The position numbers and the translations under genes were made by a program. The notes beneath the pieces are model-generated. The model was not told the DNA's origin. It searched no databases and saw only the letters and a program-made list of their open reading frames with translations. Positions 35,898 to 46,049 of a DNA stretch of 64,000 bases are shown in pieces; the first letter of the stretch is position 1, and every line of letters begins with the position of its first letter. The DNA comes from Ophiosphaerella korrae (lineage: Eukaryota; Ascomycota; Dothideomycetes; Pleosporales; Phaeosphaeriaceae): the NCBI GenBank assembly GCA_028456385.1, contig JALNQF010000064.1:1-64000 (forward strand), in the 5' to 3' direction.

Positions 35898-37463
35898 CTA
35901 TCCTGCAGCAAATTGACTTTTCGATCTGATTCTCTCCCCATATCTCCAGAATAGGAGGGGTGCAGGTATTCCAATAACGATTCCCATAACTGCGAGCAAA
36001 GAGTTACCCCATCCATATCCAAGACTTTGGTACATTAGTGGTGCGAAAAGCGGAAAACCGAATCCGGCGAGTGAGCGTAGGACCATAGTAGCGGCACCCG
36101 CACTTGCAGCATACTTTGGGTAAGTGTCGAAGATATATGTTTCCGTAGATTGGAAGCACATAATTGTCCCGGCTGCGTATATTCCTGCACCAACGTTGGG
36201 CATGACCCAATGAATATGCTTTTGAGCGCTCCATCCATACCAAAAAAGACCAGTGGGAACCAGAACAGCACCAATAAGTATGGCTGGCACACGGAACTCG
36301 GGCTTTCCAACATTGTTATTTTGCGCCTTCAGGTGACAATACACCATGTCATTGAAGGGGGCGGTTATTTGTGCACCGAGGAACAGACCTATACCAATGG
36401 AGATGTAGTTTAGCCCACCGGTGCTAATCTTTTCATGATACACGTCCGCCCAAAGACGTGGGAAACTCGAAAGCATCAAATAAATGACGCCATTGAGATA
36501 CGCCTGATACAAAGCTATGACTTGTATGATTGGTTGGGTAATGATGAGACGGAATGGTCGTTCGATGGCGTTGGCGAGCGTCTGGGTAAGTTTGTAATTG
36601 GTGTCAAATTCGGTGTAGAAGTCTTGCCTGCCCGTTTGTTTTCGCAGTCGGGCAGCATGCTGTTGAAGAATCTTGGGGGCAAATGACTCTTGAAGGAAGG
36701 TAAATGCCACAATCGAGATCGCACCACAAGCAGCTGAAGTGGCCCAGAACGTCCATCTCCAGCTAGTGTATTGTGCAATATAGCCTCCAGCAATCGGGCC
36801 AATAGCTGGGCCAAGAAGAGGTGTTAATGAGTAGATGCTCATTGCTTGACCTCTTCGCTCGGGGGGGAAGCAGTCGCTCACAATGCCTCCTCCGATTGCA
36901 AGCGGGGCACTACCGCCTAGCCCGCCAAGGAATCGAAAAATAAACATCTGCTGCTTGGTTTTGGCAAATCCGCATCCAAGATTGAAGCAGAAAAACCACG
37001 CGTTTGAGACTTGGAGAATGGGTACGCGGCCGTAGATCTCAGATAAGGGAGCGAGTAATAAAGGGCCAATGGCGTAAGCAAGAACGAAGAGAGAAATTGT
37101 AAGTTGCGCTTCAACTTTACTAGTGACATTGAGGTCACGCATCGTGTTTTGGAGGCCGGGAGCTACCATGGTAGATGCTACTGGAGGTATCAGCGTAAAA
37201 GCCGAGGCGATGAAGGTTGTGGTAATCTTTTTCCGGGTAGTCCAGTTTCTCGGGTGATCAGGGCTTCCTTCAGACCACTCAACCAACGGTGGGATATCTG
37301 CATCTTGAGGTAAGTGTCCCTGAGGTGCTACTAAAATAAATTTCCTTCCTTTAGGCTTAGCTGCTAAGGTGTAAGCCACAACTTGAAACGAGTGAGAGTC
37401 GAATGCGCAATTACAAAGGTGCCGTGATGCTTGTTTACTAGCAGGAGTCGGCGACGAAATCAT
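35898..37463 (-). CDS. Major facilitator transporter, DHA1 drug:H+ antiporter type
   Basis: A single 521-aa exon with about 12 hydrophobic helices. The cytosolic N terminus ends EGSPDHPRNWTTRKK, a common entry into helix 1. Motif A-like LSEIYGRVPIL follows helix 2, with FRFLGGLGGSAPLAIGGG and SLTPLLGPAIGPIAGGY (DHA1 motif C-like) in helices 4-5. Such proteins export toxic or secreted metabolites across the plasma membrane. It is divergent from the di-metal oxidase with a 374-bp shared intergenic region, which supports co-regulation with the pathway. The first ~45 residues are poorly conserved, so an internal start is possible. Confidence 0.92.
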   Translation of the reverse strand: MISSPTPASKQASRHLCNCAFDSHSFQVVAYTLAAKPKGRKFILVAPQGHLPQDADIPPLVEWSEGSPDHPRNWTTRKKITTTFIASAFTLIPPVASTMVAPGLQNTMRDLNVTSKVEAQLTISLFVLAYAIGPLLLAPLSEIYGRVPILQVSNAWFFCFNLGCGFAKTKQQMFIFRFLGGLGGSAPLAIGGGIVSDCFPPERRGQAMSIYSLTPLLGPAIGPIAGGYIAQYTSWRWTFWATSAACGAISIVAFTFLQESFAPKILQQHAARLRKQTGRQDFYTEFDTNYKLTQTLANAIERPFRLIITQPIIQVIALYQAYLNGVIYLMLSSFPRLWADVYHEKISTGGLNYISIGIGLFLGAQITAPFNDMVYCHLKAQNNNVGKPEFRVPAILIGAVLVPTGLFWYGWSAQKHIHWVMPNVGAGIYAAGTIMCFQSTETYIFDTYPKYAASAGAATMVLRSLAGFGFPLFAPLMYQSLGYGWGNSLLAVMGIVIGIPAPLLFWRYGERIRSKSQFAAG

Positions 37464-37837
37464 GGCGAATAAGACACCAAGAGGTCTCGATCATTCGCTT
37501 TGTCTGAAAATGCTTAGATGTTATCAGAAACTCAGGATATGTCTTAGTTTATATACAACTACGCGTCAAATCCAGTGCCAGGATTTGGAAGCTTGGACTG
37601 GGCCGCACTAAAAGCGTTTCGATTCGAAATTGGACCAAATAGTTTCCGACCGAGCGAGTTTTCGGAGCAATTTTGTATGAGTTTATTCTGCCTTATCTTT
37701 ATCAAGACACTTGAAGTCTATCTACGACACTAGCGCACTTCATTTGCTGTGGAGAAGCAAAATTGGAAGGGGGCAGGGAGATATAAAAGAGTAAACGCCA
37801 TCCCACCTGCTCTTCAAGAACTTCCTCCATCACCAAT
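37464..37837. promoter_or_regulatory. Bidirectional promoter region, MFS exporter / di-metal oxidase
   Basis: A 374-bp gap between divergent starts. A TATA-like ATATAAAAG at 37781-37789 lies about 50 bases before the oxidase ATG. It contains a TTCGATTCGAA palindrome (37618-37628) and a CCGACCGAGCGAG...TTCGGAG stretch near 37648-37670. Confidence 0.55.
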
Positions 37838-40108
37838 ATGGATCTCTTGTATGTCCCTTCATTCGACAGCTACTACTTGTTCCCCTCTCTAGCTCTCTTA
37901 GTACTTATCATCTACTGCCTTCTTGCAGCGAATAAATCAAATGTCGTGTTCCACTCTCCCACGACTCAGAACACCTCACTCCCAGACGTAAAGATACAGA
38001 ATTCTTACTGTCGGTCTTCTACGGAAAAGAAATTTTATCAGAAGCTGTTCTTTGAGCTCCAGAATCTCGATGACTTCCCGGATGCACTGGAACCAGCTCG
38101 GGATGCGCTGCTCGCTTTGCTCTCCCGAGGCATTTCGTCCGGCTTAGAGAACCCACAGGAGAGTATAATGTCGATTCCCTCTTACGATGCAAAGAAGGTT
38201 TGGAGCTTTGTCGAAAGGGAACATGAGAAAGCCATGACACAATGGCGAAAGTATCTGGAAAGACGAAACCTGGGCCACGGACCGGAGCTCTTCTCGACGC
38301 TCGATGCAGCTAGGACTTGGTTGGCCTGCCAAGCTCCTATCAAACTTGTTGATGGTGCCTGGTTAGCGCACGTTCATAAAATCACCACTCCATTTTCCCT
38401 TCGGGGGATTACCAAAGATGCATGGCAGGTGTTTTCGGAGGAGCTCGGCGATGGTGACATTTCGAAGCACCACGTAAATCTCTACCGGCAACTCTTGACA
38501 GAAGTTGGGCTGCGGCTTCCAGACTGCGATTCTGCCGAATTCATACATCTGAACCAATGGAATGATTTCGAAAATGCATGGGCCTGGGAAGCTGCGGTGG
38601 GCCAACTCGTCATATCACTTTTCCCACATGAATTTCTCCCCGAAATCCTCGGCTTCAATATGCACTACGAGCAAATCACCCTCAACACGTTACGGGCAGC
38701 GCACGAGCTCAAACCCCTTGGGATAGATCCAAACTATTTCCTTCTTCATGTCTCCATCGACAACGCAGATTCCGGGCATGCAGCTATGGCTACTCATACT
38801 GTGATTCGCTATCTCGAAATTGTCCGGTCCACTGAGGGGGCAAAAGCTGTTGAAAATACCTGGAGACGTGTTCAAGCTGGGTATGCCATGTCTACTGCAC
38901 TGGGATCCCACTCGACCAGCCAAGATGATGCGAGTTATTTCGTCAAAGAGATGCCTGTCACATCAATCGACCCCTTGACTGCGCAATTGATCAACATTCT
39001 CAAAGCCAAGGCTTTGGTGTCACATGAATACCACCTTCAGAGCCGGGCGCGCATCGGGGGCCATTCACTGCCCGAGTGGCTCTCACCGAGCGCATGGGCT
39101 CATCCAAATCCGTCGGTACATTTACGGCTTGTCAAGGAATTGGGCCGCGCTAGGCCGTGGGTCTATGCTGGGGATAGCGGCAAAAGCCTTCTTGTGAAGG
39201 AATTGCAGTGGGGAGGCCGCATGTTCGGTGCTTTCACACAGAGCGAGGTCGCCACTCTCAGGGCGTGGATAGACTCGCTAAGCAAAGAGGGCAATACTGC
39301 ACCCTATTGGAGATTCACTTCAAGAAAGCAATTGACTTCTGCGGACGCAGTGATGAAATTGCAGGATCCAGTTACCCACTATCCGGTTGTCGCCATCAAT
39401 ATCCCAAATGATACAGAGCCTTGGAGTTTGAAAAGGCTTTCCGATAGTGAAGGCTCCAGGCCACTGAAAGAACCTTGGTCAGAGACACAGGGGTTTACGC
39501 TCTCCTCTGATCTGCGACTACCAGATCTGCTTGTCCTCTGGTTCGCGCACATTGGTTTACTAGAGAACACTATCACCACACCTTCGCGGACAGCTTCTCC
39601 TCTCTATGCAAACATCCTGATCATCCTACGTGCTCAAGCAGGATTTTCTGTTGAGACTGAGATAATCGCTGGAATGGATGAGATGAACCGATCGTCTTGT
39701 CGGAGTCTTGTGGATATTGGCCTGGAGATACTATCCCACGACCGGGAATTCGCCAATTGCCCATGCACGTGTCTGAACGATATATTCGGACTCGCTAGTA
39801 ATCATGGAATATCTGAAGAAAGCCAAAGTCTGGCCAAAGACATGCTTCGATGGGCTCAAAAACCTAAGCAAAACCTCGGTTGGCTGTTGGGCCTAGCCTT
39901 TGCCTTCATACCAGTAAAGAATGCAGTAACAAAAGCAACTCAGCTTCTAGGACAAGAAGGTCAACTTGATTTGAAGAAAATCGTGGCCAGGGAGGAAGAG
40001 TGTCTCGTAAATTGTGCTAATTGGTTGGAGAATATGAACGAGCCCGAGTATTTCCGAATGCTCCGTGGTTATCAATATTGCTCGGCCGTGCTCAGTCATT
40101 GCATATAA
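37838..40108 (+). CDS. Membrane-anchored haem-oxygenase-like di-metal oxidase
   Basis: One exon, 756 aa. Residues ~13-31 form a single membrane anchor (PSLALLVLIIYCLLAA). The central domain (about 165-350) has the pattern of fungal iron-containing redox enzymes of the haem-oxygenase-like oxidase superfamily: EELGDGDISKHHVNLYRQLL (E202 and H212, a Glu-x9-His spacing), FLPEILGFNMHYEQ (E269, H276), and LLHVSIDNADSGHAAM (H304, D308, D311, H314). Assigning these as iron ligands is inference. Related enzymes carry out N-oxygenation, desaturation or C-C cleavage with O2 on amino-acid-derived substrates. The C-terminal ~370 residues contain KELQWGGRMFGAFTQSE and an uncharacterised region seen in fungal homologues. 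Strong candidate for a key oxidative step of the cluster. Confidence 0.85.
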   Translation: MDLLYVPSFDSYYLFPSLALLVLIIYCLLAANKSNVVFHSPTTQNTSLPDVKIQNSYCRSSTEKKFYQKLFFELQNLDDFPDALEPARDALLALLSRGISSGLENPQESIMSIPSYDAKKVWSFVEREHEKAMTQWRKYLERRNLGHGPELFSTLDAARTWLACQAPIKLVDGAWLAHVHKITTPFSLRGITKDAWQVFSEELGDGDISKHHVNLYRQLLTEVGLRLPDCDSAEFIHLNQWNDFENAWAWEAAVGQLVISLFPHEFLPEILGFNMHYEQITLNTLRAAHELKPLGIDPNYFLLHVSIDNADSGHAAMATHTVIRYLEIVRSTEGAKAVENTWRRVQAGYAMSTALGSHSTSQDDASYFVKEMPVTSIDPLTAQLINILKAKALVSHEYHLQSRARIGGHSLPEWLSPSAWAHPNPSVHLRLVKELGRARPWVYAGDSGKSLLVKELQWGGRMFGAFTQSEVATLRAWIDSLSKEGNTAPYWRFTSRKQLTSADAVMKLQDPVTHYPVVAINIPNDTEPWSLKRLSDSEGSRPLKEPWSETQGFTLSSDLRLPDLLVLWFAHIGLLENTITTPSRTASPLYANILIILRAQAGFSVETEIIAGMDEMNRSSCRSLVDIGLEILSHDREFANCPCTCLNDIFGLASNHGISEESQSLAKDMLRWAQKPKQNLGWLLGLAFAFIPVKNAVTKATQLLGQEGQLDLKKIVAREEECLVNCANWLENMNEPEYFRMLRGYQYCSAVLSHCI

Positions 40109-40222
40109 GAAGCATTCAGGTTTGAAGCAAAGTGCCCTCAAGTCAATGTTACACAAAGAAAATATGAGCGCAAACCAACAAGAAACGTATTGTTTTACAT
40201 TCAATAGTGACAACTAGTAGTC

Positions 40223-40323
40223 GGCATGGAGGGGGCTACCTCCCTCCGTAGAAACTCCACGTCTCCATTGAGAGTGTGGAGCAGAGTAAATCTACAGAGA
40301 TGGAGTTTGGCTCCCTCCATGCC
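40223..40323. mobile_element. Fold-back element (about 101 bp)
   Basis: Begins GGCATGGAGGG and ends CCCTCCATGCC, with further imperfect pairing inside (CTCCACG/GATGGAG). No coding capacity. Lies just downstream of the di-metal oxidase gene. Confidence 0.55.
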
Positions 40324-40604
40324 AAAGACTGGTAACAACGAATACCCTGTGCGCTAGCCATCTAGTTTTGAGAACGTAAAATAGTCGTGACTGGTGTTTC
40401 GAGGCGATAGCTCGGTTACAACCATCAAAATGTGTGGGTCAAATCGACGCGTCCATCTATGATCAAGGATCGGCCGATCTATATCACTCATCCGCTGCGT
40501 GGCTATAATGTTTGATGTTACATAAACAGGGACTTGGGTTATATCGGCGCATTTGGTATTCGTCATTCCATCCGGGTTTTATGGCATCGCTTAGATGTAG
40601 GCAC

Positions 40605-40738
40605 GCCGGTTCGCATTCTCGAAACGTAAACACTATTCTCGCCGAACTGTGGGGTCTATTCTTGCTATCGACTGTGAAATTATGGTTTGCAGAGAACACA
40701 GTCGACGCTATACGGATGTGAATGGATGCGAACTGACG
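40605..40738. mobile_element. Small MITE-like element, copy 1
   Basis: Inverted ends CGGTTCGCAT / ATGCGAACTG enclose sequence that shares AACGTAAACACTATT and TTGCAGAGAA with a second copy at 41037-41139 in the same orientation. Confidence 0.5.
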
Positions 40739-40754
40739 TGTACTTACTACGATA

Positions 40755-40982
40755 CAAGGCATAGGTAGTGTAAGTGGGCCCCGGGCGGCAGGGGCGCGCA
40801 GGAGTAGCTTAAGTCTGGTTTAGTCTTGTTTTACATACAAACTTCAGTAAGGCGTGGACACGCAGGCGGCCGAAAATCACAGATTTCAATACAAAATTAC
40901 AGAGGATTTGATGTGAAATAGTCGGGTAGAGGTATGGCTTGACCCCTGCCGCCCGGGACCCACTTACACTACCTATGCCTTG
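40755..40982. mobile_element. MITE with 40-bp inverted repeats and TA target duplication
   Basis: Ends are CAAGGCATAGGTAGTGTAAG and its complement; 40-bp arms differ at one position. TA flanks both sides (40753-40754, 40983-40984), as for Tc1/mariner-type insertion. No coding capacity; 228 bp. Confidence 0.8.
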
Positions 40983-41036
40983 TACCATAGTAGTACTCTG
41001 TAATACATCTGCTGCGGCTTTAGTGTATAGCTAGGA

Positions 41037-41139
41037 TATGTCGTTTCGTAACTCTGTAACGTAAACACTATTTTTGCTAATCGTGAGGATCCAACTTGCA
41101 GAGAATAGATCTAACGCTATAGAGTTACAAACCGACATG
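41037..41139. mobile_element. Small MITE-like element, copy 2
   Basis: Inverted ends GTCGTTTCGTAACTCT / AGAGTTACAAACCGAC; the interior resembles the copy at 40605-40738. Confidence 0.5.
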
Positions 41140-41588
41140 CTGATACCCTATAATCAGGGATGTGCGAGATTATATTGACCGTAGGCCGGGCGATGGGCCG
41201 GGCCGACCATAACGGCGGATCCATCCTGATGGGAATTTACGGAACCGGGTTCAAGGGTGCTAGAGCACTAAGCGATATACTAGCCTTGCATTTCTAGGAT
41301 ACAATATCTGTATTGGCAACAGCACGACAGGGTGCGAAGGGGCATGACAGGGCACTGCGATAGTCTCGGAGCATTAAATGACCTCCGTTGAAGAGCGGTT
41401 TAGGTGCGCATGCTCCCTAGGCGTAATTAAGGACAGAGATTTCGGGCCCCATAGCGGCTATGCTACCACCTAGTGAAAATTTTGTTTGGGATTCGATATT
41501 GTTGCAGTAGCCCTCTCCCCCTCATCTCCTGTCAATTGTCAGACTCAAGTTGGTATTTTCACTCTTCACATCTTTCAGCAAAGTCATC

Positions 41589-42509
41589 ATGGATATTAGT
41601 ACAGCGCCCAAGAAGATGGCCGCATTGGAAACCATCGACTACGAAGCACTAGCCAAGAAGGATCCTCTCGAAATCCAAAAACTTGTCAATGCTAGCCGAA
41701 ATCTAGGAATGTTCTATCTCGACCTCCGTGGCCCTAGCACAAAACTCATCTTCGAGGATATGCCTACGATATTTGAAACTGCCCAGAACTTTTTCAGTCT
41801 TCCTCAGAATGCGAACGAGAAGGTTCAGAGTCTTTGTGAGGGAATGGAACGAGGGTATATATGTCAAGAGACCCGAGAATTTCATGATATTAACAAGCTT
41901 CTTTATCTAGTTATCACGCTGGAAACGGGTTTGAATATTACGAAGTCCGTGAACGCAGCACTATGCCACATCACTTTGCTTACATACTATCTCCAGATCG
42001 CCCGAGACGAGTTCCAGCTTGGAAAATGGACATTGCCTGCAACTTTTGAGCCAGAGCGAGATCGAATCGCCCGCATCGTACGAATATTCAATCAGTCGGT
42101 TCAGACCATTCTCTCAGAGCTATGTACCGCTGCAAACATAAAGATTCCGGAACTTAGCGATGACCCCGCTGTGCCCGGCGATACCGCTTTGAAAATTGTA
42201 TTTAAGCCCCCAATTCACGACGCTGGAAAAGTGATTCATCCCTGGCATACTGACTTTGGCCTAATCACACTATTGTGGTATGACGAAGAAACTACGCAGA
42301 TACCTATATATGATGAGAAGGGGTATCAAATTGAGGATTGGGAGACGGTACCGGTGACCGATGGCTGCGTTCTTATCAATGTAGCAGATTATCTTGCGTC
42401 GAAATCTAGGGGATTCTTCCACTCGACTACGCATCGAGTCGTTGCACCACCAGGGGCCAAAAGAACGAGGAACGGGATCATCTATCTCCTGCGCCCATAC
42501 AGCACGTAG
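41589..42509 (+). CDS. 2-oxoglutarate/Fe(II)-dependent oxygenase, isopenicillin-N-synthase-like
   Basis: Exons 41589-41854, 41911-41944 and 41997-42509 give 270 aa. Introns of 56 and 52 nt together keep frame, so the unspliced ORF hides them; splicing replaces a poor stretch with ERGYHAGNGFEYYEIARDEF, which fits the family. Iron ligands are His184 and Asp186 in HPWHTDFG and His246 in FHSTTHRV. Arg258 (KRTRNGIIYLLRP) is the likely 2-oxoglutarate-binding arginine, though the usual following Ser is absent. It is shorter than the usual ~330 residues: both termini look trimmed. Enzymes of this family hydroxylate, desaturate or close rings on small molecules. It lies between the di-metal oxidase and the AspRS-like gene. 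Confidence 0.85.
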   Translation: MDISTAPKKMAALETIDYEALAKKDPLEIQKLVNASRNLGMFYLDLRGPSTKLIFEDMPTIFETAQNFFSLPQNANEKVQSLCEGMERGYICQETREFHDINKLLYLVITLETGLNITKSVNAALCHITLLTYYLQIARDEFQLGKWTLPATFEPERDRIARIVRIFNQSVQTILSELCTAANIKIPELSDDPAVPGDTALKIVFKPPIHDAGKVIHPWHTDFGLITLLWYDEETTQIPIYDEKGYQIEDWETVPVTDGCVLINVADYLASKSRGFFHSTTHRVVAPPGAKRTRNGIIYLLRPYST

Positions 42510-43518
42510 GGAATTCATATGCACTCGCCAGTCAAGTTTAGTAGCTAGATTAGAATTGTCCAAATGAACATTCACATCATCACTAGTATTTTGCAACAGA
42601 GATCCGACATCCTCTTCATTTAGCAAGTACACATGCAATCCAACGGATCGGGCATTGAAGTCTACGCTTATAGGATCTCGAATTTTATCTTCTCATCTTT
42701 AAATTGCTGCCGCCGACTTCTTAGGGACGGGAGAAACTCTGAGCAGTAAGTCAGACAACCTTCCAACGAGGTCTGCTTTCAAGTGCACATCGATTGATGT
42801 TTCGAACTGATTGTATGTAAATCCATCAATTTAATGCCTTTCATGGACTATTACTCCTTGATTCTGGGTTGTAATTGACATATGACGTCTTGCTCATGCT
42901 ACAAACCCGGGTATGTTGAAAATAACTGACATGGCGCCGAAGCACAGCCGAAATCGTTTCCCCAACAGAACGGCCGAAAGTCTCGAGTCGACCCGCCGTG
43001 CCTATACACCGCCTTTCGATACGGCAAGCACCATTTTTGCAGCCCGAGCGCCGATTGCAGCACAAATGTAACGCGTAGTAGTCATGCTGTTCACAAGGCA
43101 CCAGGTTCCACAAAACAGAGTTCAATACTGGGCCATAAGTAGACAAGCCAGCAGACTAAAATATTATAATCAATGTCGCCGAGTGGAGTTTTCCTCGGCA
43201 ACAAAAAATACACTAGCGCTGCTTCGATTGTGAAAGTCACCGTCATTCTTCCGCTTTATCAGTCTGAGGCTCACTAATGATGCTGTACTAAAAGCTATGC
43301 AAAGCGGGGGGGAAGTAATTAAACGCTGCCCCATTCTTTAACATTTTAAGTTCGGAACATGGTTCGATGCTATTTTATAGCTTTCATGTAGTGTTGACTA
43401 ACATACTACGAGTCCATATCCTTGGAGGAAAAACATATTTTGTGATTGAAGACTTTCTGCGTTAGCCATCCTGTCTTTGAAAATCAAACACCATTTTGAC
43501 GCCCGCTTCATATTTGGA
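42510..43518. promoter_or_regulatory. Intergenic region rich in GCCGAA/GCCGAG
   Basis: No gene seen. Five GCCGAR hexamers occur at 42936, 42947, 42973, 43178 and (reverse) 43194, within 264 bp, a possible regulator-binding array upstream of the AspRS-like gene. Confidence 0.3.
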
Positions 43519-45107
43519 ATGACTCCCATGGTACGACCAGAGACCTGACTCTGAAGATAATGAATCCTGGTTGTTAATGTAATCCACAGCCATATTCCGC
43601 ATACACGATTGGTGGACAGCAGAACACGACACTCGATGCAAGAATCCATTCCATCGCGAAGTCTGAACACTCAGAAAAGATCACATTGAGTTTGAGGGTA
43701 TCTCACACTTTTCTCGAAGCCTACATCGAAGCTACAGCTGTTGAGAAACCAGTGTGGGAGGATGCGATGGGACTCACGGTTGAGTCGATTGTACGCGTAA
43801 CAGGCTGTCCATACTCATCCAATTTACAGGAGAATGGTGAAAGTGGCCAAAATGATGCCATCCAATCTATTGGACTCTTTGTCAAAGGTCTTGAAATAAT
43901 CGCATTGGCATGCCCAGATCTTCCACTTCCACAGCTAAAATTATCTGGGCTAGAAGAACGGCTCAATAACCGGATTCTCGACGTGCGACATGCTGGCGCT
44001 GGAGCGATTTTCAAACTCCACTCAGGCATGTGCCAATTAATAGTCGAATTCCTATGTTCTAATGGCTTCCATTGGATTCATACTCCACGAATTATCAAAG
44101 CAACAATTACGGGCGACACCGAATATTTTGACTTACCCTATTTTGGTGACAATGCATGGCTGGCCCAAAGCACTCAGCACCACAAGCAGATGGCACTATC
44201 AATGGACATGCAGCGTGTGTTTGAGATTGGCCCGGTTTTTCGAGCCGAAGTAAAATCCCTGGCATCCTCAAGGCATTTGACCGAGGTAGGTTACGCTCTC
44301 GCTTTGTTTTGTCGGACATGCTCTCCAGAGCCTTGCTGAAATGATTTCTACTAGTTCACCGTCCTCGACATAGGCATGGTCTTTCAGGACGACTACCATG
44401 AGGTAGTTGAAATGATCGAGTCAATGCTTCTGTTTGTGTTCAGAGGCTTGCAAGAGCGCGAGCAGTATCGCTCACTCATTGAGATCGTGAAAAAACTATA
44501 CCCTTCTTCTAGGGATTTCAAGATTGGTCTGGGCGAAACTGGAAAAGTTCCTCGCATAACATTTTTCGAGGCAAAGCGCATTCTGCGCGATGAACTAGGT
44601 CTCGAAACAGATGACAGTCAGAATTTCACGTAAGTGACTGCAGAAAACATGACTGAACTATATCTCATAACTCTACACAGAGATGCAGAGGAGGCCGCTC
44701 TAGGGCGTTATTTTCGAAATACGCCTCACAGAGGCTGCACAGACATTTTCACAATTGATCAGTACCCGGCTTCAATGCGTCAATTTAATTCGCAGGGGAA
44801 TAAATTGGCCCCAGGTCTCTCAAATGCCTGGGACACTATCGTCGGAGGTCGGGAAATATGTTCTGGAAGTCAGCGAATCAACTCGTATGATGAGTTATGC
44901 ACGGCAATGCGCGCTGGTGTTTGCGGACCGCCACTCGACCCTGATGCTGAGAAATGGAAATCATACTTGACTGCCTTCAAGACTGGTATGCCACGTCATG
45001 GTGGCTGTGGCCTTGGAGTAAATAGGCTACTGCAGGGATTCTTAGGCCTCAATGACGTCCGTGAAGTCACTTTGTTTCCCAGAGATGGCAACAGACTGGC
45101 ACCATAA
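43519..45107 (+). CDS. Aspartyl-tRNA-synthetase paralogue (class II), cluster-resident
   Basis: Proposed exons 43519-43530, 43590-44285, 44355-44629 and 44681-45107 give 469 aa; the tiny first exon is uncertain, the others are firm. Residues ~20-115 are a degenerate OB-fold anticodon-binding domain; the catalytic core begins near residue 135 (ERLNNRILDVRH). Motif 2 reads PVFRAE...RHLTEF (near 220-237) and motif 3 GLGVNRLL (Arg443). Several usually invariant positions differ from housekeeping AspRS: QSPQ is QSTQ, GEEI-S-GAQR is GREICSGSQRI, the RPF segment is RQF, and motif 3 has Asn before the Arg. The adenylating core is preserved but the tRNA-binding region is shortened and altered. Either a resistance copy of AspRS or an aminoacyl-AMP-forming ligase used in biosynthesis; I favour the latter. 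Confidence 0.85.
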
Positions 45108-45236
45108 AAACAACAGTTCAAAAATCGCAGGAGATTGCCAGATACGGTCTGTTTTTATATAAGCACGAAATGGGAGACTACTTGCTACTAAAGTGCTTAC
45201 ACGACGAACCACTTGTATCTTGACTAGTGCAACTTT

Positions 45237-46049
45237 TCAACCAAGTAAATGAGGATACAGGTATGTTTCAATATATTTTGAAGAGACCCCAAGCATTGCG
45301 GCATCGGATATTGCCAGCTTCATTCGTGCAATGTATTCCCTTCGAATGGTGCTAGATTCGTTCACTTCTTGGACCAAGTAGACCAGCACATTTTTTAACA
45401 TCCTGTCATTGTCTGCAAACATGAGTAAAAACGGATTTTTCTTGAATATAATGCTGAATTACGTACATTGATGTTCACCTGAGGTCGTATCATTCGTCTT
45501 CTGGCCGAGGCAATGGCTCAAGGGCTCGCTAGAAAGGTTTACTGAGGATATCGAGTCTCCTTGAGAAGATGAATTTGCTATCATCTTAGGATCCGTATTT
45601 CTCTCAGAATCTGACCTAACATGCCCGCAGCCAACTGATCGAGTCGTTTCTTCTCGGCTTTTGTGTTCTGTAAGAATCTCAACCGCTCGAGTTGTCTTCT
45701 GACCTTCCACTTCTGGAACAAGGAATCTTTCCGTAACGAGGTCAATTTCTTTTTCAAAGAAGTAGTGTTCTTCAATCTTTTCGTGTAGTCTCAAATATTG
45801 AACATCGCGAGGTGTAAGGAGGAATACAATCCCTTCAACATAATCCGTTTCTCTTGATTTGACAATGTTTGCGCCGCCGCGACTGTTGACTTGCCACTTA
45901 TAGCCGTAGAGAATTCCCTTGGAGTGTAGTATACTCTCTTTGCATCGCTGTGCCATCTGCTGAAGGTGCATGTTACTGCCATATGTAAAGTAGAATCGTC
46001 TGTCATCGGGTTCCTTTGTCAAGCACGCTGGATCAATATAGCTGGCCAT
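45237..46049 (-). CDS. Gamma-glutamylcyclotransferase-like protein
   Basis: Exons 46049-45467 and 45412-45237 (54-nt intron) give 252 aa. The family start FYFTYGSNMHLQQMAQRC carries the YGSN substrate loop, and Glu in YLRLHEKIEEHYF fits the catalytic acid position. The C-terminal exon (VLVYLVQEV, IRREYIARMKLAISDAAMLG) matches the helical end of fungal GGCT-like proteins. A Ser/Thr-rich insert (about residues 145-190) is not typical. GGCT enzymes release 5-oxoproline from gamma-glutamyl amides; in this cluster it could unmask a gamma-glutamyl-protected amine or close a lactam. The first in-frame ATG is at 46049. Confidence 0.8.
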
